Source: Anaerococcus vaginimassiliensis (GTDB lineage: Bacteria > Bacillota > Clostridia > Tissierellales > Peptoniphilaceae). From it: a stretch of 64,000 bases of DNA. The DNA lies in assembly GCF_900626155.1 (NCBI RefSeq), contig NZ_LR130844.1, positions 186,001 to 250,000 on the forward strand, read 5' to 3'. The notes under the pieces are model-generated. The model worked only from the letters and a program-made list of their open reading frames with translations. It was not told the DNA's origin and ran no database searches. Below are positions 30,404-39,218 of the stretch, one piece after another (position 1 is the stretch's first letter; the number at the start of each line of letters is the position of its first letter). Position numbers and translations under genes: made by a program.

Positions 30404-30949
30404 CTATTTAAGCTCACCTAAGACTTTTCCGGCGTCGTTTATACCTCTAAGTATTGTGTTAGTTGATATAGTCGCGCCAGAAATACCTACGATTTCTGTT
30501 TCGCTGCCAGATTCTGAAGCTTTCACTTCACCATCCATGCTAACACCCTTAACACCTTCTTTAAATGCGTCTTCTTCCATGTTTTTACCAAACCCAGCTG
30601 ATTCTGCGTGGTTTAATGGAGCAAATCCAGTTATCTTATGGTCTTTATCAACACCTATTAGATATTCTATAGCACCACCGTAACCACCTGGAGAATTAAT
30701 TTGGAATACATAACCTTCTCCGTCAGCTCCTGTAGCCTTGTAGATTTTTTCTAAAGTTTCAGCTTTATCAGCTACTTCTACTTCTTCATAATTATCTGCA
30801 GGAAATACTACTCCCAAAGATTCTTGTAGTTTTTCTTGAGCCTTAGCCTCTATGATTGGTTGGGTTGCATTATTTGTTAGTGCTAGAGCGAAGGCAGTAA
30901 CTGAAGTTATCAAAAACAATTTAAAGCCTAATTTTAAACTATTATTCAT
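30404..30949 (-). CDS. rnfG: Rnf complex flavoprotein subunit RnfG
   Basis: Start at the ATG at 30,949, behind AGGAAAAGAC and overlapping rnfD by 8 nt. The 181-residue protein has an N-terminal membrane helix (LGFKLFLITSVTAFALALT) and an extracytoplasmic FMN-binding domain with GAIEYLIGVDKDHKITGFAP and EIVGISGATISTN, the SGAT motif whose Thr receives covalent FMN from ApbE. No apbE gene is in the window. Confidence 0.94.
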   Translation of the reverse strand: MNNSLKLGFKLFLITSVTAFALALTNNATQPIIEAKAQEKLQESLGVVFPADNYEEVEVADKAETLEKIYKATGADGEGYVFQINSPGGYGGAIEYLIGVDKDHKITGFAPLNHAESAGFGKNMEEDAFKEGVKGVSMDGEVKASESGSETEIVGISGATISTNTILRGINDAGKVLGELK

Positions 30950-31916
30950 TGTCTTTTCCTTTCTTTGCCTCAACTTTACCAAAAGTTTTAGGTCTAGTGT
31001 ATGTTTCAATTATAGGAACTACTAAGTTCATAAGTAGGATTGAGTAGGAAACTCCTTCAGGATATCCTCCAAATACTCTTATTACTGCTGTCAATATTCC
31101 TGCTCCAATAGCAAATACATATTGACCCTTAATAGTTACTGGTGTTGTTGTATAGTCTGTTGCCATAAAGAAAGCACCTAGTAACATACCACCTGATAGT
31201 ACTGTTGTTAGTGAATTTTGGAATCCTTCACCAAATATTCCAATAAGTACTACAGATGTCAAAATATATGTAAGTGGAATTCTTATGTGAATTACTTTTC
31301 TTACTAGTAGGTAGCATGCTCCTATTAGGATAGCTAGTGATGATACTTCACCAAGACAACCTGGAATATTTCCTAAGAATAAATCCATAGTTGAATATGA
31401 TTTTGGATCCATAAGTGGTGTAGCACCAGTTAGCATTGATACATCTTTTACAGATTTAAGAGTTGCTACTCTGTGTGGTGGTACAAATTGTGTCATTGTA
31501 CTTGACCATGATGCCATCAAGAATGCTCTTGCAGCAAGGGCTGGGTTTACAATATTTTGTCCAAGTCCACCAAAGAACATTTTTGCAACAATTATTGCAA
31601 ACATAGCTCCTATTACCATTTGCCAAACTGGTAGGGTAAATGGCACATTGTAGGCCAATAGTAAACCTGTTACTACTGCTGATAAATCTTTTATTGATTG
31701 TTTTCTTTTAGTTACTTTGTTAAATATGTATTCTGATAACACGCATGTTAATACAGATGCTAGAATAAGTACCAAGGCTCTGTAGCCAAAGAAATATACT
31801 GAGGCAATGCCTGCTGGTATAAGTGCTATAATAACATCTAGCATATCTTTCTTAACTGTACGATTGCTTCTTACATGAGGAGAAGCTGTTACCAAAAGTT
31901 TCTTTGTATTTTCCAT
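30942..31916 (-). CDS. rnfD: Rnf complex membrane subunit RnfD
   Basis: A 324-residue protein with about ten membrane helices. The flavinylation motif SMLTGATPLMDP carries the modified Thr, and LGQNIVNPALAARAFLMASW is a conserved loop. It forms the ion-translocating core with RnfC, E and A and is related to NqrB. Confidence 0.95.
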   Translation of the reverse strand: MENTKKLLVTASPHVRSNRTVKKDMLDVIIALIPAGIASVYFFGYRALVLILASVLTCVLSEYIFNKVTKRKQSIKDLSAVVTGLLLAYNVPFTLPVWQMVIGAMFAIIVAKMFFGGLGQNIVNPALAARAFLMASWSSTMTQFVPPHRVATLKSVKDVSMLTGATPLMDPKSYSTMDLFLGNIPGCLGEVSSLAILIGACYLLVRKVIHIRIPLTYILTSVVLIGIFGEGFQNSLTTVLSGGMLLGAFFMATDYTTTPVTIKGQYVFAIGAGILTAVIRVFGGYPEGVSYSILLMNLVVPIIETYTRPKTFGKVEAKKGKDNE

Positions 31917-31925
31917 ATACTCCTC

Positions 31926-33251
31926 CTATTTACCTGCTTGTCTTATTTGTCTCTTACCGAATTTGATTGCTTCAACAAGTGGTCTGTTGGATGGGCAAAC
32001 AAATGAGCAAGATCCACATTCTATACAATCCATTATGTTAAGCTCTTGAGCCTTTTCGAATCTCTCTTCTAGGGAGAACTTGTGAATATATAATGGAAGT
32101 AATTCAACTGGACATACGCTTACACATCTTGAACATCTGATACATGGATCAACATCAAGAGGTTTAGCTTCGTCACTAGTTAAAACTAGGATACAGTTGC
32201 TGGCTTTCTCTACAGGTCTGTTTAGGTCTGGTTGGGCAATACCACACATTGGTCCACCATTTACAAGTTTAGCTATATCATCTGCTCCACCTGCTTGTTC
32301 GATACAGTGATTAAATTCTGTTCCGCATCTTACAATCATGTTTGTTGGATTTTTGACAGCTTTACCTGTAACTGTAACGATTCTTTCATAAAGTGGTTTG
32401 TCCATATATAAAGCTTCATATATAGCATTCATTGTAGAAACGTTTGAAACTATTGCTCCAACGTCCATTGGTAGTCCGCCACTTGGAACTTGTCTGTTTA
32501 GACATACATCTATTATTCTCTTCTCATCACCTTGAGGATATTTTGTTACGAGTTTCTTAATCTCAATATCAAGGTTTGAGTTTTCCTTGGCGATTTTTTC
32601 AAGAGCAGCTATCATAGAATCATAAGCTTTTGGCTTGTTGTCTTCTATGGCAACGATACCTTTTTTAGCATCAACTGCCTTCATCGCTTGGATAAGTGCC
32701 TTTAGAATTCTTTCAGGTCTGTTTTTCATCAAATAGTCATCACAAGTTATGTATGGTTCACATTCTGCACCATTTATGATAACTGTATCAACCGGTTTGG
32801 TTGGTTGGTATTTAATATGTGCAGGGAAAGCTGCTCCACCCATACCTACTATTCCAGCTTCTTTGATTTTTGCTACTATTTCTTCTGCATTAAGGCTTAC
32901 ATTATCTTTTTCTATGTATTCTATATCTTGGTTGTAACCTTCGGTATCAATTACAACAGCCTTGGCATTTTTGCCAGATGCTGTTTGTATATCGATAATG
33001 TCCTTAACCACTCCTGCTACTGAGGAGTGGATATTTGCAGAGAAATTTCCGACAGCTGATCCTAAAAGCTGTCCTACACTAACTTCGTCTTTTTTAGCTA
33101 CTAGACACTTGCTAGGAGCACCTATGTGTTGAACTAGAGGAATAGTTACAAGTTTAGGAATACTTGCTGTAATTAGCTCACTGTTTTCAGTTAGCTCTTT
33201 ATATTCCTCCATGTGCACACCATTTTTAAATGTCATGGAATTAAGTGCCAT
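31926..33251 (-). CDS. rnfC: Rnf complex subunit RnfC (NADH-binding)
   Basis: A 441-residue cytoplasmic subunit. N-terminal lipoyl-like region (HIGAPSKCLVAKKDEVSVGQ), NADH/FMN-binding Rossmann region (GIVGMGGAAFPAHIK; GAECEPYITCDD), SLBB-like segment and two C-terminal 4Fe-4S motifs (CIRCSRCVSVCP, CIECGSCSFVCP). It oxidises or reduces NAD in exchange with ferredoxin, coupled to Na+ or H+ movement. First gene of the operon; AAGGAGAG precedes its ATG. Confidence 0.96.
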   Translation of the reverse strand: MALNSMTFKNGVHMEEYKELTENSELITASIPKLVTIPLVQHIGAPSKCLVAKKDEVSVGQLLGSAVGNFSANIHSSVAGVVKDIIDIQTASGKNAKAVVIDTEGYNQDIEYIEKDNVSLNAEEIVAKIKEAGIVGMGGAAFPAHIKYQPTKPVDTVIINGAECEPYITCDDYLMKNRPERILKALIQAMKAVDAKKGIVAIEDNKPKAYDSMIAALEKIAKENSNLDIEIKKLVTKYPQGDEKRIIDVCLNRQVPSGGLPMDVGAIVSNVSTMNAIYEALYMDKPLYERIVTVTGKAVKNPTNMIVRCGTEFNHCIEQAGGADDIAKLVNGGPMCGIAQPDLNRPVEKASNCILVLTSDEAKPLDVDPCIRCSRCVSVCPVELLPLYIHKFSLEERFEKAQELNIMDCIECGSCSFVCPSNRPLVEAIKFGKRQIRQAGK

Positions 33252-33288
33252 AAATCTCTCCTTACTTTCTAATATTTCGTCACTTACT

Positions 33289-33317
33289 ATTATAAATTAA
33301 AATCGCTTTTCGTTCAA
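33289..33317 (-). promoter_or_regulatory. rnf operon promoter
   Basis: TTGAAC (33,312-33,317), 17 bp, TATAAT (33,289-33,294), 38 bp before the rnfC start. Confidence 0.85.
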
Positions 33318-33320
33318 TGA

Positions 33321-33977
33321 TTATCTTACATTATTGATGAAATCTTTTATAAAAATTTCGAAATTTCTAAGACTTAGACTTCTAAGATCATTAATTTCGT
33401 CTTTTGTTGGCAATCCATCCTTGTAAAACTTTTTCATAACAGAATAGTTTGCGTTTATTTTTGTTACATATTGTCTAGTTTCCTCAAAAGGAATATCCAA
33501 AGGATCTGGATTGTCTTTGTCTATAATGCCATCTTTTATCCAGCTGTCGACATTGCCAACGCCTCCGTTGTAGGCTGCAAGGGCTAGATCTTTATTATTA
33601 TAATATTTATAAAGATAATCATAATAACCAATCCCTAGATCAAGGTTGTAGTCGACATCATTTAGTTTTTCTGGATAATAGTCTATCCCAACAACATCTG
33701 CCGAATGTTTGGCAGTATCTTCTAGTAGCTGCATTAGTCCGTGGGCTCCTTGGTGGCTTTGGGCGTTGTTGTCAAAGTCTGATTCTACCTTGATGATCGA
33801 TGCTGTTAACAAGGGATCTACATTATATTTTTCTGAATATTCGTAGATTTCATCTTGGTAGGATATCTGAGTCCTAGAAGTTTGGTAGGCAATTAGTCCA
33901 TAAACTATAGCAAAAAATATCACTACAGCAAGGACAATAAAGCCTAGGACTTTTCCTAAAAATTTTATAACTTTCAT
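33321..33977 (-). CDS. Lytic transglycosylase (SLT domain)
   Basis: A 218-residue membrane-anchored enzyme. One helix (LGFIVLAVVIFFAIVYGLIA, 11-30), then the goose-lysozyme-like fold with catalytic Glu65 in SIIKVESDF, the GLMQLL motif and AAYNGGVGNV. It cleaves glycan strands with formation of 1,6-anhydro ends. The gene follows coaE with a one-base overlap. Confidence 0.9.
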   Translation of the reverse strand: MKVIKFLGKVLGFIVLAVVIFFAIVYGLIAYQTSRTQISYQDEIYEYSEKYNVDPLLTASIIKVESDFDNNAQSHQGAHGLMQLLEDTAKHSADVVGIDYYPEKLNDVDYNLDLGIGYYDYLYKYYNNKDLALAAYNGGVGNVDSWIKDGIIDKDNPDPLDIPFEETRQYVTKINANYSVMKKFYKDGLPTKDEINDLRSLSLRNFEIFIKDFINNVR

Positions 33978-34567
33978 TAGTAGTTACCTCTGTCTAACAT
34001 ATTTTTTATTTTTATTCTCAATTCTTCCTCATCCCCACTATTATCAATGATTATATCGCTATTGTCAACCATATATGCTAGGGTATCTTGACTTTCAATT
34101 TTCTTTTTAGCAAAACTTTCACTTATCTTATCTCTTGCCATAAGTCTTTTAATTTGAACATCTTTCTTGCAAGTAACAAGGATTACTCCGTCATTTTCAA
34201 ATTTTTCCTTCATTTGAAAATAAAGGGGTATTTCTATAAAGACTGTTTTTTTATCAACTGATTCTATTTCTTTTTCAATCTCTCTTATGATATTTTTGTG
34301 AGTTATGGAGTTTAATTTCTCCATTTTTTTAGGATCAGAAAAAATAATTTGTCCAAGTTTTTTTTTATCTAACCTATCACCATCAAAAGCTTCTTTGAAA
34401 TCAGCCTCATTTTTTATCGCAAGATAGTTTGTACCGCCTTTTTCGATTAACTTTTTATTGACCTTGTCGGCATCAATTACAACAAATCCTTCTTCTCTCA
34501 ATATTGCTGCTAGAGTAGACTTGCCAGAAGCGATTAATCCTGTTATTACGATACTACTTGGATTCAT
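33977..34567 (-). CDS. coaE: Dephospho-CoA kinase
   Basis: A 196-residue P-loop kinase that phosphorylates dephospho-CoA in the last step of CoA synthesis. Walker A GLIASGKST (10-18), the catalytic D in VVIDADKVNKKL, VFIEIPLYFQ and LMARDKISESFAKKKIESQD are present. It overlaps polA by 14 nt, a common polA-coaE pairing in Firmicutes. Confidence 0.94.
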   Translation of the reverse strand: MNPSSIVITGLIASGKSTLAAILREEGFVVIDADKVNKKLIEKGGTNYLAIKNEADFKEAFDGDRLDKKKLGQIIFSDPKKMEKLNSITHKNIIREIEKEIESVDKKTVFIEIPLYFQMKEKFENDGVILVTCKKDVQIKRLMARDKISESFAKKKIESQDTLAYMVDNSDIIIDNSGDEEELRIKIKNMLDRGNY

Positions 34568-37193
34568 ACATGCTATCTCCTGTGTCTATATCAACAATAA
34601 GAGGCACATCGAGGTTTGCGGCAGACTCCATTGATTCTCTTAGGATTTCAATCGCCCTATCCTCATCTTCTTTGCTTGCCTCAAGGATAATCTCATCGTG
34701 AATTTGAAGGATTATTTTAGCATCTATTTTTTCTTTTTTTAGGTTCTTATATGTCTCAATCATTGCAATTTTAATAATATCCGCTGCTGTACCTTGGATA
34801 GGTGTATTTAGGGCAACTCTTTGACCAAAGCTTCTTACATTGAAATTTCTAGAATTAATTTCTGGAACGTATCTTCTTCTCTTAAACAGAGTTTCAACGT
34901 AGCCATCTTCCTTGGCTTTTTCCACAATGCCGTCCATATATTCCTTAATGGATGGATAGGATGCCATGTAGTTATCTATATATTCTTTAGCTTCTTTACG
35001 GGAAATATTAAGGTTTTGAGATAGGCCATAGTCGCTAATTCCATAAATAATTCCAAAGTTTACAGCTTTAGCTTCAGACCTTTGTCTTTTAGTAACTTCC
35101 TCTAGTGGAGTATGGAACACTTTTGATGCAGTTTTCCTGTGGATATCATCTCCATTTATAAAGGCATCTATCATATGTTCATCACCTGACAAGGACGCCA
35201 GTATTCTAAGTTCTATTTGTGAATAATCAGCATCTATTAAGATTTTCCCTTCTTCTGCCTTGAAGGCTTTCCTTATTAGTCTACCTTCGTCAGTTTTGAT
35301 AGGTAGATTTTGGAGGTTAGGATCTTGGGAAGATAATCTTCCAGTGGCAGCTATATTTTGCCTAAAGGTTGACCTTATTCTTCCATCATCGTCAATTGCC
35401 TTTTCAAGTCCTTCTATATAAGTAGACCTTAATTTGAAAAGCTCCCTATATCTTTCGATTTTTGGTATGATTTGGTGTTTATCCCTAAGCTTTTCAAGAA
35501 CTGATGCGTCAGTTGAAAATCCTGTCTTAGTTTTCTTGATGACTGGAAGTTCTAGGTCTTTAAACAAAACTTCTCCCAATTGTTTGGTAGAATTTATATT
35601 AAATTCACTACCACTAAGCTCATATATTTCTTGAGTTAAATCATCTATATCAGCATCAATTCCTTCTTTTAGTTTTTCTAAGACTTTTTTATCTGTGACA
35701 AATCCAACTATTTCCATATCGGCAAGAACCTTGGATAGTTCAATTTCTATCTCTTTGTATAGATCATACATGTGATATTCATTTAGTTTATCTACAAGTT
35801 TATCCTTAGCATCGTAGATAGCATTAATTTCACTTGCCATGAAATTACCTAACTTGTCAAAATCTAGGTCCTTGTATTTTAGAGCTTTCTTGCCCTTTCC
35901 CAATAAATCTTCTGGATTGTGCACTTTGTAATCTAAATAAGACTGACTAAGTGTTTTCATATCATAAGATAACCTAGAAGGATCTATCAAATAATGCATA
36001 AGCATTATATCATCATATGGTAAGGCTCCATCTATTCCTAACTTCGCTAGTAATACTAAATCTTCTTTTATATCAAAAGAGTTTTTAAGTATTTTTTCAT
36101 CTTCGAAAATCTCTTTCATATTAGTAACAAAATCTTCGTCAGGATCAGCAATATAAGTTGGACTTTCCTTAGTCTTTATGGCAATTTTGTAGGCATTGCT
36201 ATGGATATATCTATCGCCGTCATAGATAACTTTGAATGTAAATTCTTTATTCTTTTTGATCTCTTCTACTAATTTAGGATATTCTTTTAGTTTTTCGTAG
36301 GTAAATTCTTTTGCCTCGATAGGATTTCCTCCATCCATATCCTCTAAAAATTTATTAAAGTTGTACTTAGAAAACTTCTCCCTAAGGCTTTTCTCATCAA
36401 CCTCACCAAGTTTTATTTCCTCAAGGTCATACTCTACAGGAGCACTTGTGACTATTGTTCCTATTTTCTTGCTCATGTAGGCTATAGCCTCGCTATTGAC
36501 GAGATTTTCCTTGGTTTTCTTGCCTGAAATTTCATCTATATTTTCATACAAGCCTTCGATAGAACCGTATTTTTGGATAAATCCAATAGCTTTCTTAGGC
36601 CCAATTCCATCGACACCAGGAATATTATCTGACTTATCTCCCTCAAGACCCTTAACATCAATTAGTTGTTTAGGAGTAAGACCAAACTCTTCCTTTATAG
36701 TTTCAACAGTGTATTCTTTAGTCTCAGAAACTCCCTTTTTTGTAAGATTTACTACGATATTTTCATCGACTAATTGTAGGTAATCTCTATCCCCTGTTAT
36801 TAAAACAGAATTATAACCCTTCTCTTGAGCCATCTTCGCATATGTTCCTACAATATCATCTGCCTCGAATCCATCAAGGTCAGTGTATTTGACTCCCATA
36901 GAATCTAAAATATCCTTTAGGATTCCAAACTGATAGGAAAGTTCGCTAGGCATTTTATCTCTAGTTGCCTTGTAATCTTTAAACTCTTTATGTCTAAAAG
37001 TCTTTGATGCTCTATCAAAAGCAACAAGTATATAATCTGGTTTATATCTATCAACGGCGTTATTGTACATGGTCAAAAAACCATACACGCCATTAGTCAT
37101 CACTCCGTCATTGTTGGTAAGCTTAGGAAGAGCAAAAAACGCCCTGAAAATTAAGCTAGACCCATCAATTAACATAACTGTTTTATTCATCAT
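34554..37193 (-). CDS. polA: DNA polymerase I
   Basis: An 879-residue enzyme for lagging-strand processing and repair. The 5'-3' exonuclease (1-290) shows LIDGSSLIFRAFFALP, GFEADDIVGTYA and DVKGLEGDKSDNIPGVDGIG. The 3'-5' exonuclease-like domain (about 300-480) appears degenerate. The polymerase domain has GRLSSQDPNLQNLPI, LIDADYSQIELRILA, RSEAKAVNFGIIYGIS and LQIHDEIILEA. Two ATG codons open the frame; the second (37,190) has the better spacing to GGAG. Confidence 0.97.
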   Translation of the reverse strand: MMNKTVMLIDGSSLIFRAFFALPKLTNNDGVMTNGVYGFLTMYNNAVDRYKPDYILVAFDRASKTFRHKEFKDYKATRDKMPSELSYQFGILKDILDSMGVKYTDLDGFEADDIVGTYAKMAQEKGYNSVLITGDRDYLQLVDENIVVNLTKKGVSETKEYTVETIKEEFGLTPKQLIDVKGLEGDKSDNIPGVDGIGPKKAIGFIQKYGSIEGLYENIDEISGKKTKENLVNSEAIAYMSKKIGTIVTSAPVEYDLEEIKLGEVDEKSLREKFSKYNFNKFLEDMDGGNPIEAKEFTYEKLKEYPKLVEEIKKNKEFTFKVIYDGDRYIHSNAYKIAIKTKESPTYIADPDEDFVTNMKEIFEDEKILKNSFDIKEDLVLLAKLGIDGALPYDDIMLMHYLIDPSRLSYDMKTLSQSYLDYKVHNPEDLLGKGKKALKYKDLDFDKLGNFMASEINAIYDAKDKLVDKLNEYHMYDLYKEIEIELSKVLADMEIVGFVTDKKVLEKLKEGIDADIDDLTQEIYELSGSEFNINSTKQLGEVLFKDLELPVIKKTKTGFSTDASVLEKLRDKHQIIPKIERYRELFKLRSTYIEGLEKAIDDDGRIRSTFRQNIAATGRLSSQDPNLQNLPIKTDEGRLIRKAFKAEEGKILIDADYSQIELRILASLSGDEHMIDAFINGDDIHRKTASKVFHTPLEEVTKRQRSEAKAVNFGIIYGISDYGLSQNLNISRKEAKEYIDNYMASYPSIKEYMDGIVEKAKEDGYVETLFKRRRYVPEINSRNFNVRSFGQRVALNTPIQGTAADIIKIAMIETYKNLKKEKIDAKIILQIHDEIILEASKEDEDRAIEILRESMESAANLDVPLIVDIDTGDSMYESK

Positions 37194-37430
37194 ATCTCCT
37201 TCATATATAGTATATCATACTTCATTTTGCTCATAAAAAATAAAATATAGATGTTTAGTACTTGCTTTAATTATGAATCATGTGATTTAATATAGCATTT
37301 CTAATCATATATAATACATGTTCAGATATAATAATATATAAGTTTAGAAAACTAGCATATTAAATTATATCTACAATACTCAATGTATTTATTAGATGGT
37401 TCAATAATTTTTTTAATTAAAATTGGTATA
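37194..37430. other. AT-rich intergenic region, no gene seen
   Basis: About 240 bp between polA and the Xre operator repeats. It must contain the polA promoter; GAATCATGTGATTTAATATA-type AT-rich sequence offers several weak candidates, none convincing. Confidence 0.5.
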
Positions 37431-37472
37431 ATGCAAAGTTTCCTTGACAATAAATGCAAAGTTTACTATACT
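37431..37472 (+). promoter_or_regulatory. Promoter with twin direct-repeat operator
   Basis: TTGACA (37,444-37,449), 17 bp, TATACT (37,467-37,472). ATGCAAAGTTT occurs at 37,431-37,441 and again at 37,454-37,464, 23 bp (about two turns) apart, on either side of the -35. Probable binding sites of the Xre regulator that follows. Confidence 0.75.
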
Positions 37473-37514
37473 AACTTTAAATACTTATTATATCAATAAA
37501 TAGAAGGTGGTTAA

Positions 37515-37715
37515 TTGAAAACAAGGATTCCCAAATTAAGAAAAGAAAATAAACTGTCACAATCTGAACTCGCTAATAAAGTTGGAGTTACAAGGCAAAC
37601 TATTACATCTATAGAAACCGAAAAATATGTAGCTTCTTTGCCATTAGCTTATAAGATAGCTAAATATTTTAACTTAAAAATTGAAGATGTATTTGAACTA
37701 GAGGAGAATGAATAA
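37515..37715 (+). CDS. Xre-family HTH regulator
   Basis: A 66-residue regulator, TTG start behind AGAAGGTGG. The helix-turn-helix covers residues 4-58 (LRKENKLSQSELANKVGVTR, QTITSIE). This compact type usually pairs with a membrane protein, as here, where its TAA shares a base with the partner's ATG. Likely autoregulated through the direct repeats upstream. Confidence 0.85.
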   Translation: MKTRIPKLRKENKLSQSELANKVGVTRQTITSIETEKYVASLPLAYKIAKYFNLKIEDVFELEENE

Positions 37716-38161
37716 TGAATTTAGAAAATTATCATGAAGTATTGAAAAAAAGAGAAAAGTTATATAAATCTTATATAAGTTTTGCACTGATATTTTGGGG
37801 AATAGGAAATTTTTTATTAAAAGATCAAGCTATGATAAATGATTCAGTATTAGGATTTTTTAATGGCTTAATATTAGGAATAGAAATAATTTGTGCTTTA
37901 TGGGTATTTAGAATTAGGAAAGCTTTAAAAGACGATAATTTATCGAGAAAATTATATATAAAAGATTTTGATGAGAGGGAGAATTTAATTAAATTAAAAT
38001 CTAGTTCTACACTAATAGGTAAAATTGCAATTACGATTTTCGTAATTGCTATCTTAACGAGTTTTTTTAATATAGTTGTATTTTACACACTCGTAATAAC
38101 TGGAATTTCTCTAATAATGGTTAGTTTATTTCTTAAATTATATCGGAGAAAAACAATATAG
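37715..38161 (+). CDS. Membrane protein partner of the Xre regulator
   Basis: A 148-residue protein with four membrane helices in two pairs (FALIFWGIGNFLL; VLGFFNGLILGIEIICALWV; IGKIAITIFVIAILTSFF; FYTLVITGISLIMVSLFL) and the motif DFDERENLIKLKSSS between the pairs, resembling DUF2178-type proteins. Such pairs are thought to sense the envelope and adjust the regulator; no function is established. Confidence 0.7.
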   Translation: MNLENYHEVLKKREKLYKSYISFALIFWGIGNFLLKDQAMINDSVLGFFNGLILGIEIICALWVFRIRKALKDDNLSRKLYIKDFDERENLIKLKSSSTLIGKIAITIFVIAILTSFFNIVVFYTLVITGISLIMVSLFLKLYRRKTI

Positions 38162-38203
38162 AATCAAAATAAAATCATTAATTTAGAATAATACAAATTA
38201 GAA

Positions 38204-38233
38204 GGCGATAATAATTATTAATCGTCTTTTTAT
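38204..38233 (+). terminator. Terminator after the Xre/membrane pair
   Basis: GGCGAT and ATCGTC close an AT-rich hairpin followed by TTTTTATTT. Confidence 0.65.
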
Positions 38234-38554
38234 TTGTCTAACTTAATATTAATAAACTATTATATTTCGTTTTTGTGAATATGTAGTTGATAAAGAATAA
38301 ATGAATGAATTTAAAAAAAAAAAAAATCATATAAAACTTTTATCAAAAATCATTACTATATATTATGATTGATGTTGATATAAATAATAAAGGATAAAAT
38401 ATTTTACTAAAAATTTTCTATAAAATAGAAATGTCCTCACAACGTTAATAAAAAATGAACGTGCTGTCTATAAGCTCCACCCTCTCCTATTTGCATCCAC
38501 TTTCTTTTTGGTAGTTTTGGATAATATTTAATTTTTAATTTCATTTTTTGTAAT
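38234..38554. other. AT-rich spacer, no gene seen
   Basis: 320 bp with a 13-base A run near 38,313-38,327 and no credible reading frame or RNA gene. It separates the core-genome genes from the phage remnant. Confidence 0.6.
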
Positions 38555-38586
38555 TAAAAAGCACATCTAACAATTGCTAGTGTGCT
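38555..38586 (-). terminator. Terminator of the phage-remnant genes
   Basis: Minus-strand AGCACACTAGCAATTG pairs with CAATTGTTAGATGTGCT (two mismatches), followed by TTTTT. Confidence 0.7.
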
Positions 38587-38599
38587 TAGTCTAATATTC

Positions 38600-38926
38600 C
38601 TATACTCCAGGAATCATTTCATTAATTCCTTTAGCTGTCTTTTGAATTCTTTTAAAAATAGTGTTAGTTTCTAAATATTCTAACCCCTTTAAAGTTATTT
38701 TTGTTTTATCTAAATTAGTAACTACAAAATCTCCATCTACATAATACTTGACTGTCAATCCCTTTATATATCCGGCATCATATAGCATTTCAAGAAGATT
38801 GTTTCTTCTCATTTCTGTAATACCTAGTGTGCTAGCTGATATTAAGTCTGAATCAAAGTATTCTTCATCAAGTGATTTGTTTAAAGACGTTAGTATTTTT
38901 AATATGATTTTAAAGTTTTCAATCAT
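38600..38926 (-). CDS. YjcQ family phage protein
   Basis: A 108-residue winged-helix-like protein. ISASTLGITEMRRNNLLEML, DAGYIKGLTVKYY and KITLKGLEYLETNTIFKRIQ follow the YjcQ pattern, common in Firmicutes prophages near structural genes. It looks intact and overlaps its upstream neighbour by 8 nt. Confidence 0.75.
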   Translation of the reverse strand: MIENFKIILKILTSLNKSLDEEYFDSDLISASTLGITEMRRNNLLEMLYDAGYIKGLTVKYYVDGDFVVTNLDKTKITLKGLEYLETNTIFKRIQKTAKGINEMIPGV

Positions 38927-39218
38927 ATTTTTCTAAACCGTAACTTCTTAATTCTTTATTAGGATCATCAATAATATAAAAGGTTCCGCCTTTTGAACTA
39001 CCGTCTGCTGGTCTAGGGTTTATAATGCTATATATATAATCTTCGTTACTATCATCTACGACTTTAATGTTACCATCTTTATATCGAACGATATTATATT
39101 CTCTATTATTTGTTAGACCGTCAACTCCAAATGTTTCACCGATATATTTTACTTTACCAACATATTCTAAAGGAATGGTTTTGTTTATTTGGCATTGAAA
39201 AACATCTAGATATTTCAC
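38919..39218 (-). CDS. Small phage-remnant protein, 99 aa
   Basis: A beta-rich protein (KTIPLEYVGKVKYIGETFGV, then EYNIVRYKDGNIKVVDDSNE) with an SH3-like look. It lies between the capsid pseudogene and yjcQ, overlapping each. Function unknown. Confidence 0.55.
   Translation of the reverse strand: MKYLDVFQCQINKTIPLEYVGKVKYIGETFGVDGLTNNREYNIVRYKDGNIKVVDDSNEDYIYSIINPRPADGSSKGGTFYIIDDPNKELRSYGLEKYD

Noticed and set aside
38313-38327. Poly-A run as a possible mobile element end
   Set aside because: No terminal inverted repeats, target duplication or transposase nearby; a simple AT-rich tract.
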